Origin: Candidatus Altimarinota bacterium
GTDB taxonomy: Bacteria > Patescibacteriota > Gracilibacteria > BD1-5 > UBA2023
DNA: 5,222 bases
Assembly: GCA_008015855.1 (NCBI GenBank)
Contig: SSGK01000064.1
Coordinates: forward strand, 1 to 5,222
Reading direction: 5' to 3'
A program made the translations under genes and the position numbers. Positions 1-5,222 of this stretch are shown one piece after another (position 1 is the stretch's first letter; each line of letters starts with the position of its first letter). Below the pieces are notes generated by a model that had not been told where the DNA came from, ran no database searches, and was given only the letters and a program-made list of their open reading frames with translations.

Positions 1-196
1 GTGTACGACCATGAAGGGTTTCTGCTGCATACCCATCAATATATTGTGATGCCTTTCCAGAACATCCAACCCCAGAAATAACCACTCTTTGATGCGATTC
101 AATTCCAAGTTCTTTAAAGGCATTCTTTATTGCCATGATGATAAGAAAATCTCAACATCCTGGACACCACTGGATATCAGTTAATCAAGTTCTCAT
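1..196 (-). CDS. korB: 2-oxoacid:ferredoxin oxidoreductase, beta subunit (5' part only, runs off the left edge)
   Basis: Only the first 65 codons lie in the window. Read with UGA as glycine, the N-terminus carries WCPGCGDF (residues 10-17) and SGVGCSG (41-47), ending in LHGR (61-64). These are hallmarks of the thiamine-diphosphate and [4Fe-4S] binding beta subunit of the OFOR family. Cys11, Cys14 and Cys45 match cluster ligands known in this family. Two in-frame TGA codons (residues 4 and 15) fall as glycine, and residue 15 is the invariant glycine of CPGCG. The beta subunit performs the TPP-dependent decarboxylation and passes electrons through its cluster to ferredoxin in the cytoplasm. The start ATG overlaps the korA stop by one base (TAATG, 194-198), so the two are surely co-transcribed and probably translationally coupled. 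No Shine-Dalgarno sequence is visible. The family call is firm; the substrate (2-oxoglutarate, pyruvate or broad) cannot be told from this piece. Confidence 0.93.
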
Positions 197-1866
197 TATT
201 TTGATAATAAAGTATTAAAGTCTTCTATATAAAATGGGAATAAGTCATATTTGCGGAGATGCGAAATCACGAGTCATTCCCGGTAACGAAGTCAGAACTG
301 TCCACAAATTGTATTCTCGAGTTGCCCCGAATAATTATTCTCAACAAAAATAAGCTCTTCCTTTCATACTATAGCTTCGAGCAATCGATCATCCAATGGC
401 TTCAAGAAGGTAATGACAATAAGTCCAAATTCAGGATTTTGTCGTATAAATTCCTTCGCTGTATAGGTGGTTGCTGAAAATGCGATAAGCATCTTTTTTG
501 CTTCTGGATTAAACACTTGAAAACCAGTATATCCTTCCTTTGCAAAAAAGTTCTCGAGTTTTTTCCATCTTTTCTCGGTCATACGCTTCTTGTTCTCAGA
601 ATCCTCTGAAGTTGCTCCGTACTCATCATGCTCATAGCTCGACGCGATAAAGTCTCCATTTTTTGTTCCAACCATAACTCTCGGAGAAATGCCTGTCTCC
701 GTAAAGTTGTATCGTTTATAATCTTCGGGCGGATTGGTAAGAATCTCACCCCTCTCTACTCCAGCACATTGACGAGCAGAATAGGTTGTCACCATCTCCG
801 AAAGCTGCTTATCTACCAGAAGAATCACGATGGATTGATACTTGTCTGCTAGATTCAAGGCAAGTCCCGCAAAATAGTATGCCTCTTCCACTGAACTCGG
901 CGTGAGCACAATATGATTAAAATCTCAGAATGTTGGATTGAGAGCATAGAGAATATCTCATGTCTCGTGATAGGTAGGCGTTCCCGTACTTGGACCTGCT
1001 CTCTGAGAAAGAATCGCGACGATTGGAAATTCTGCTTGTACCGCAAATGAAAGAGCTTCCGTCATGAGTGCAAACCCTCCACCACTCGTACCGACCGCAC
1101 TCCGTGCTCCAGTAAAACTCGATCCAAGCGCTGAGTTTATAACCGCAATTTCATCCTCTGCCTGAAGGTAAGGAACCTTTTTTGATGCAATAATTTCCGT
1201 CAACACCGTTGATGCAGGAGTCATGGGATAGGCACTATAGTACTCGAGTTCTGAGTCAATCAATCCCTCTGCAATCATCTTATTTCCATACCTCACTTTT
1301 TTTGGCTCTCCTATTTTTGGAAATGTTTGTGAAGATTTTTCGAGAGAAATCGATGCACAGGCATTTTCAAAAATCTTTTTATTCGCATCAATAACGAGCG
1401 CCCCCTTACGAGCAAAAATAGCAGCAATTCCTTCATGAATCACTTCATGTGGAAGGGTAAAATAGCATGCAAAGAGTGCTAATAAATAGGTGTTGTCATA
1501 TTTATCATTGATTTCCAGTGTGATGAGTTTTATATTCTTCTCTTCAATCAAACGAAGGGTTTCTTCGTGTAACTTGGATCGGATTTTTTCATTACAAAAA
1601 CATACCCCATTCGGACGGAGTGAAGCAATATTCTTTTCAAGCGATTCTGCATTAAATGCCAATATAACATCACAAATCTTTGTGAGATACGGATTGCCAT
1701 CAGAGACAAATATATCAAAATAATTCACTCCTCCTTTGATGCGTGATTCATACTCGATATCCGTCAAAACGCTATATCAGAGTGTTGCAAAGATGTGAGT
1801 AATGATGTCAGATGTGGAATTAATCCCCAATCAGGCCGGTCAAGTAATGCGGATATTCAGATTCAT
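196..1866 (-). CDS. korA: 2-oxoacid:ferredoxin oxidoreductase, fused gamma-alpha subunit
   Basis: Complete 556-aa protein, a usual length for the fused gamma-alpha subunit of two-subunit (Sulfolobus/KorA type) 2-oxoacid:ferredoxin oxidoreductases. The gamma domain fills about residues 1-185: it opens with a glycine-rich stretch (RITGPAGLGIN, 6-16) and has SRIKGGVNYF (41-50). The alpha part follows with the signature YPMTP (213-217), which contacts the 2-oxoacid in this family, then QRAGPSTGTPT (288-298) and the late VENNYSGQL (508-516) and HLRKYD (537-542). Eight TGA codons (residues 9, 12, 30, 303, 314, 501, 525, 531) all fit glycine. The ATG at 1866 restores the full gamma motif; the TTG at 1767 used under the standard code would remove it. 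With KorB the enzyme makes acyl-CoA, CO2 and reduced ferredoxin from a 2-oxoacid and CoA. A promoter lies 21 nt upstream and korB overlaps its stop. Substrate choice is not determinable here. Confidence 0.95.
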
Positions 1867-1887
1867 ATACAAAGAAATTATGGGAAA

Positions 1888-1915
1888 ATTGTATGGAAAG
1901 TGTGTATGAAAGCAA
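1888..1915 (-). promoter_or_regulatory. Putative sigma70-type promoter of korAB
   Basis: On the minus strand, TTGCTT (1915-1910) and TACAAT (1893-1888) are separated by 16 nt. The -10 box ends 21 nt before the korA ATG, predicting a leader of roughly 14-15 nt. No Shine-Dalgarno-like sequence lies in that leader. The box order and spacing are the same as in the promoter proposed for the acetyltransferase gene at 3433-3460. Called by eye from consensus match only. Confidence 0.5.
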
Positions 1916-1932
1916 TCGTTTTTCTGGTATTT

Positions 1933-1961
1933 TTGACAGCTTTTTAAAAATGTACTACACT
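1933..1961 (+). promoter_or_regulatory. Putative sigma70-type promoter of the small-gene pair
   Basis: A perfect -35 TTGACA (1933-1938) is followed after 17 nt by TACACT (1956-1961), a 4/6 match to TATAAT. The ATG at 1986 lies 24 nt past the -10 box, giving a short predicted leader without a visible ribosome binding site. Its presence argues against the longer reading frame that opens at 1893, because that start would lie upstream of the promoter. It stands back to back with the korA promoter in a 119-nt divergent gap. Confidence 0.55.
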
Positions 1962-1985
1962 ATACATATAGTTACCATTTTCACT

Positions 1986-2288
1986 ATGAATCGAGATTCT
2001 CTCATATCAGAAATACTTTTCTGCATACACTCTCTTCAGAAATTATATAACAGAACACATGTGAGTAACTCGCTGTATTCAGATGATACTCATTTTCGCA
2101 TGTTTCTAAATAGCCTCGATGAAGCGGCACTTTTTGAAGTATACTCAGAAATTACGAATGCCACCCTTCTTTCTGCTCAAAATCTGGAACAATCCCAAAA
2201 GAATACCGAGAGGAAGATTCGACTCAGTATGGAAGCGAATGATGCACGAAAAGAGGTACAAACACTCGATGAAACACTATTTGTTTAA
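1986..2288 (+). CDS. Hypothetical protein, small and helical, 100 aa
   Basis: I do not recognise this protein. The ATG at 1986 is preferred over the in-frame ATG at 1893 because a TTGACA promoter lies between them, and residues coded from 1893 are low-complexity. The product is probably all-helical and cytosolic: no signal peptide or membrane segment is seen, one hydrophobic stretch occurs near the N-terminus (LISEILFCIHSL, residues 6-17), and a charged Gln/Glu/Lys-rich helix runs from about 60 to 97, possibly coiled coil. It contains no glycine at all, so it has no recoded TGA and is the one gene here readable in the standard code. It ends in TAA and is followed after 9 nt, in the same frame, by the next small gene. 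The two are very likely one transcription unit with the terminator at 2768-2794. Function unknown. Confidence 0.65.
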   Translation: MNRDSLISEILFCIHSLQKLYNRTHVSNSLYSDDTHFRMFLNSLDEAALFEVYSEITNATLLSAQNLEQSQKNTERKIRLSMEANDARKEVQTLDETLFV

Positions 2289-2297
2289 TATTCATAT

Positions 2298-2771
2298 ATG
2301 CCAACGTTTGAATGAACTGGGAAAAATACCGATTTTTGAAAAGAGAATATTCAAGTGTGAAGTGATATTTCTTCAAAGCTTCCACAAAATTCGAAAGATT
2401 TTATCAACAAATATCTCAAAGGACTGCAACTCCCTCAAAAATGGGATGCACTGGTTGATACTGGTCCAATGGATTTTAAATGACCTATTAAAACACAACC
2501 AACCGATACTATAAAACCAAAGGATTTTACTGATAAACTCATCAGTGGTATCGATACTCAATGTAAGCAAGAAATTAAAGATATACTGCAGAATGAATAC
2601 CTCGCAACAGAACTAGAGGCAAATAATCTCTTACAATGCATCCAATGAGTTGTAGGAAAACATACGAATCAAAAATGAGTGGAGATGCTTCTTCGGCTCG
2701 GAAGTCCTGATGCAACCGCTACAAATGCAAGTTTCTTCAATCTTGTCTGAAATGTCTGAAGAAAAATATAA
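2298..2771 (+). CDS. Hypothetical protein, 157 aa, readable only with UGA as glycine
   Basis: This gene appears only when TGA is read as glycine: eight in-frame TGA codons (residues 6, 14, 21, 62, 117, 127, 151, 154) supply 8 of its 14 glycines, and the frame then stays open from ATG to TAA. The N-terminal 75 residues are rich in Gly, Pro, Asp, Lys and Gln and look flexible. Residues about 76-130 look helical (KDFTDKLISGI, then KQEIKDILQNEYLATELEAN), followed by a short Gly/Ala/Ser-rich tail. Two cysteines (89 and 114) show no metal-site pattern. No signal peptide or membrane segment is seen. It lies 9 nt after the 100-aa gene in the same frame and ends inside the terminator palindrome. No family is recognised. 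That it is a gene rests on frame openness, glycine-like TGA placement and tight spacing. Confidence 0.7.
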
Positions 2772-2794
2772 TCCCGAGAATAACTCGGGATTAT
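2768..2794. terminator. Bidirectional terminator palindrome shared by two convergent genes
   Basis: A perfect 11-bp stem (2768-2778 pairs with 2784-2794; core AATCCCGAG/CTCGGGATT) closes a 5-nt loop, AATAA. On the minus strand the hairpin is followed by a T-rich run (ATTTTTCTT), a good rho-independent terminator for the acetyltransferase gene. On the plus strand the following bases (TTATTGG) are less U-rich, so termination of the small-gene pair may be weaker. Both genes' TAA stop codons (2769-2771 plus, 2793-2791 minus) lie within the stem arms. Confidence 0.8.
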
Positions 2795-3411
2795 TTATTG
2801 GAATCAAGTTTTGGGAGAAAAGCAGTTAATACCTCAAAAAATCGACCCATCCGTTCATTCGTGGATTTAATAACATAATCCACTTCTCATATTTGTTGTC
2901 GAAAAGCATCGAGTGCAACGGTATCAATTCATGGAGCTGGAAGCGGAAGTCCAGCGTTTTTTTCTTCAAAATCACCTTCAACATCCATTCCAATTCGTCT
3001 TGCGAGGTCTATCATTCTTTTATTAGAGGGTCGACAGGTAGTTGTCAATTTATCCACATAGAGGCTTCGCGCATGAAGAATCGCATGATCGATCAGATCA
3101 CCTGCAATCCCCTGTCATCGAGATTCTGGAAGCACGCTAATAGAAAGCTCTGCTATCTTTTCTTTCACACCAGATACAACATATTCAATCAGGGAAAGTT
3201 GGACAGCTCCATCGATTTCCGCATTCATATCATAGTGAGCAATCACTGCATCATTTGCATTTTTTCGGACACGCTCAACATAGGAATCAATTCATTCATC
3301 GGTTATCAATCCGATAAATCGATTGTATCGATCATCATCGGTAAGTTTCTTGAGATGAGCTGCATATCCATCATATTCCGATGGCAGGAGTATTCGTGTG
3401 GCAACTGACAT
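2791..3411 (-). CDS. GNAT-family N-acetyltransferase, 206 aa
   Basis: Complete 206-aa protein when TGA is read as glycine (residues 40, 99, 161, 175). The acetyl-CoA binding core is clear: strand AELSISVLPE (87-96), then RGQGIAG (98-104), matching the GNAT motif A pattern R/Q-x-x-G-x-G/A, with Gly99 coded by TGA, then a helix (DLIDHAILHARSL). The later CRPSNKRMIDLARRIGM (126-142) fits the motif B region, where an Asn and a LARRLGF-like segment are common. The N-terminal part (HLKKLTDDDRYNRFIG; DEGIDSYVERV) resembles bacterial GNATs related to protein acetyltransferases. About 55 residues follow the core, ending in a helical tail of unclear role. It would transfer an acetyl group from acetyl-CoA to an amine in the cytosol; the acceptor is unknown. 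It is monocistronic, transcribed away from the large gene at 3544, and shares a terminator with the convergent small-gene pair. Confidence 0.9.
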
Positions 3412-3432
3412 ATGAGATGATTAATTTTGAGA

Positions 3433-3460
3433 ACAATACTATAAAATTTAAAAAAAGCAA
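3433..3460 (-). promoter_or_regulatory. Putative promoter of the GNAT gene
   Basis: On the minus strand, TTGCTT (3460-3455) and TATTGT (3438-3433) are 16 nt apart, and the -10 box ends 21 nt before the ATG at 3411. This is the same -35 box, spacer and distance as in the korA promoter. An alternative pairing, TTACTT (3464-3459) with TATAGT (3443-3438) and a 15-nt spacer, overlaps it and cannot be excluded. The spacer is T-rich. No Shine-Dalgarno sequence is seen. Confidence 0.4.
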
Positions 3461-3490
3461 GTAACTATCGATTCGGAATGAATTGATTAA

Positions 3491-3520
3491 TTGACAATAA
3501 TTACTTTCAAATGGTAAAAT
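3491..3520 (+). promoter_or_regulatory. Putative sigma70-type promoter of the large gene
   Basis: A perfect TTGACA (3491-3496) and TAAAAT (3515-3520, 5/6 match) are 18 nt apart. The ATG at 3544 follows 23 nt after the -10 box. The leader is A-rich (AAAGAAAATAAAAAACC) but has no GGAGG-like motif. It lies back to back with the GNAT promoter in a 132-nt divergent gap that holds nothing else I can identify. Confidence 0.55.
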
Positions 3521-3543
3521 AAAGAAAATAAAAAACCATTCCC

Positions 3544-5222
3544 ATGTACACTATTCCCCTTTCTCACAAACAAATCTGCATCCGATACGGAATCGATTCT
3601 CCATCAGGAGAAGCATGACAGCGATCAAAGGATGCACTTTCGAGTATTCCAGAACTGAAAAATCTTTCATGAAAAATCAGTGAGAGCGAGCTCTATCATC
3701 GTGCTCGAGTTATCAGTAAACTCAAGGAACTCTCCCGAGATCCAAAGAAAACATTTGGTGTAACAAAATCCACCGTCAACTCTGTGTGAGTTGAAAATGC
3801 CCTGAATAATATGAAAGAGCTTATTACCGCACTTTCTACTCTCGAAAATATTCAAAACCTCTGAAATAAAGAAATAGTCGCATGGTTCAAGGGATGGGAT
3901 TGAGTTGATGATACGAATGTTGCCGTGGTAAGCGGAACCCGCATGACCTATCGAAAATTCCTTTCAAATGTTATCAATGATTCCGAATTGGTTGGAAATC
4001 TCTTTGCTCGGCCAAATGAGTCACGTGAAATGACGGAAGAAAAAGAGATAATCGAACAAAGAACTCGACTCGGAACTTTTCTGGTTGCTCTGGAATCACG
4101 AAATGCAGATAATGAGTATAAGACAATGTTTCGACAAGCACATCAGGCACTCATCGAAAAAAATCTCCCAAAAGCAAAGGATATTGTCAGAAAAACTCTC
4201 AAATCAGAGTGGAATATCGATGTAGAAAGTGTTGTGACAGAACATGGAAAGATTGCTGCCCTTCGAGCTATTGGAGCGACCCACGAAGCAACCCAATCAA
4301 CCGTAAAACAAGCCGCAAATCTCAAAGAAAAGTCACGAGATTCTCTTTCTCAAAAAGAACAGGATCTCATCGATGAAATTCACAACAATCTCGAAAAGGA
4401 AAAAGCAAAAAATAAACATATTGCAGCGGATATATACGGCGTTATGCTTCGTTCTATACCAGAATCAGATCCCTACAGAAAACAGGTCGAACGTTCTCGT
4501 GAAAATATGATCGAAGAGATTGTAAATGAGAAAGCGTATATCAGCATCCTTGATGGCTATATTAAGAAAAATGGTTCCGAATGACTCGGCAGCATGTTCG
4601 ATGCATACAATGATATGCGTGGGCTTTATGGTTCATTCAATTTTACAGATGAAAATGCAAAACTGACAAAAGAAGTGGCTATCATGCTCGCTTCCTTTGT
4701 ACTTACTGCGGGCGTATGACCGGCACTTGGAGCACTAGGAGCTGGAGCACGAATATTAACTGCAGGAAAAACAATTGATGTTGCCTCAAAATCTGGTACC
4801 CTGGCGCGAAATGTCGCGAGGGCTCGAAATGTTGCCACTCAAACTCTTGCAAAATCAGGAACGGTTCTCCAGTGAGCGAATAGACTCGATAAAACACTAA
4901 GTACATCACGACTCTGAAAGACTCTATGGGAAGCTACGAAGTTTACTACTGCTGAATCATTTATCAGAACCTTCAATCGTGCAGCAGGAGAAAAATCAGG
5001 ATTTGATACGGATTTCTGAGAGAAACTTGCGAAAAATACTATGATGTTCGGACTTTTTGGGGGTATGGAAAAATACATCAGCGGACCTCTGAAAACTCGT
5101 GCTATTGAGGCACTTGGATTAAAATCTGGAATCACTCAATTTACCGTTGGAACAACTATCCTAACTACCTGAGATGTTGCTGCCATGTGGGCACTTGGGA
5201 TGGCCGAAAGTGGAAATATTCA
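3544..5222 (+). CDS. Large hypothetical protein with Gly/Ala-rich hydrophobic segments (3' end outside the window)
   Basis: At least 559 codons remain open once TGA is read as glycine; eleven TGA codons occur (residues 25, 43, 82, 107, 120, 347, 392, 444, 458, 492, 543). Under the standard code only the 219-aa piece 3925-4584 is obvious. The ATG at 3544 is chosen because it follows the promoter at 3491-3520 by a normal distance. There is no signal peptide. Residues 1-130 are mixed; about 145-340 are charged and helical (Glu/Lys/Gln-rich, e.g. KEQDLIDEIHNNLEKEKAK), possibly coiled coil. From about 376 the character changes: 378-402 is a hydrophobic Gly/Ala-rich segment (GVGPALGALGAGA, 390-402) that could enter a membrane or pack as a glycine zipper, and less clear hydrophobic stretches lie near 499-508 and 530-553, separated by basic Ser/Thr/Arg-rich linkers. 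No known family, enzyme motif or repeat is recognised, and the function is unknown. Confidence 0.8.

Noticed and set aside
259..852. Short plus-strand frames at 259-477 and 628-852
   Set aside because: Both are antisense to the well-supported C-terminal half of korA and have no promoter or recognisable product.
196..1866. korA as a broken pseudogene with several internal stops
   Set aside because: All internal stops are TGA, none is TAA or TAG. They sit where glycine is expected, and the same holds for every other long gene here, so recoding explains them better than decay.
1893..1985. Longer N-terminus for the 100-aa protein starting at 1893
   Set aside because: The TTGACA promoter at 1933-1961 lies inside this stretch, and the extension overlaps the korA promoter region. 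The ATG at 1986 sits at the same promoter distance as the other starts.
2119..2514. Plus-strand open frame of 131 codons
   Set aside because: It overlaps the 100-aa and 157-aa genes in another frame. Its composition is basic and Ile/Phe/Leu-rich without pattern, and it ends mid-way in the 157-aa gene, which has better support from TGA placement and the terminator.
2893..3408. Plus-strand open frame of 171 codons
   Set aside because: It lies wholly antisense to the GNAT gene, whose minus-strand translation shows a clear family motif. The plus frame is Ser/Ile/His/Phe-rich with no recognisable domain.
4626..5135. Minus-strand open frames of 68-98 codons near the right end
   Set aside because: They are shadows of the large plus-strand gene, whose frame stays open from 3544 to the edge with UGA as glycine.
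1..5222. UGA as tryptophan (code 4, Mycoplasma-like)
   Set aside because: TGA falls at conserved glycines (KorB CPGCG, GNAT RGQG, the KorA N-terminal glycine-rich stretch), and tryptophan is coded by TGG.
1..5222. Defence system, CRISPR array, mobile element or RNA gene
   Set aside because: No regularly spaced repeats, terminal inverted repeats, transposase motifs, tRNA-like cloverleaf or nuclease/helicase motifs were seen on either strand.

Overview
The window reads coherently only if UGA is decoded as glycine (translation table 25). With the standard code the genes break into fragments, but about 33 in-frame TGA codons become glycine, several at invariant family glycines (CPGCG in KorB, the first glycines of KorA, the acetyl-CoA loop of a GNAT enzyme). 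TAA ends all four genes whose ends are visible. This code is known from the Candidate Phyla Radiation lineages Gracilibacteria (BD1-5) and Absconditabacteria (SR1). CGA and CGG codons are used and fit arginine, including in the GNAT loop. I therefore lean towards Gracilibacteria, but sequence reading alone cannot settle it. The DNA is AT-rich and compact.

Layout. Positions 1-1866 (minus strand) hold a two-gene operon for a 2-oxoacid:ferredoxin oxidoreductase: a fused gamma-alpha subunit (korA, complete, 556 aa) followed by the beta subunit (korB, only the first 65 codons in the window), joined by a TAATG stop-start overlap. Positions 1986-2771 (plus strand) hold two small unrecognised genes (100 and 157 aa), in the same frame and 9 nt apart. 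Positions 2791-3411 (minus strand) hold a complete GNAT-family acetyltransferase (206 aa). It converges on the small-gene pair, and both meet in one palindrome that contains both stop codons and probably terminates transcription both ways. From 3544 to the right edge (plus strand) runs a large unrecognised gene (at least 559 codons) with a helical, charged N-terminal part and Gly/Ala-rich hydrophobic segments later.

The two divergent gaps (1867-1985 and 3412-3543) each contain a pair of back-to-back sigma70-like promoters. In all four the -10 box lies 21-24 nt before the ATG, which predicts very short leaders, and no Shine-Dalgarno sequence is visible before any start in the window.

Functionally, KorAB would oxidatively decarboxylate a 2-oxoacid to acyl-CoA and pass electrons to ferredoxin. 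The GNAT enzyme would use acetyl-CoA, but nothing in the layout links it to KorAB. The three hypothetical genes have no assignable role. I see no RNA gene, CRISPR array, mobile element or recognisable defence system.
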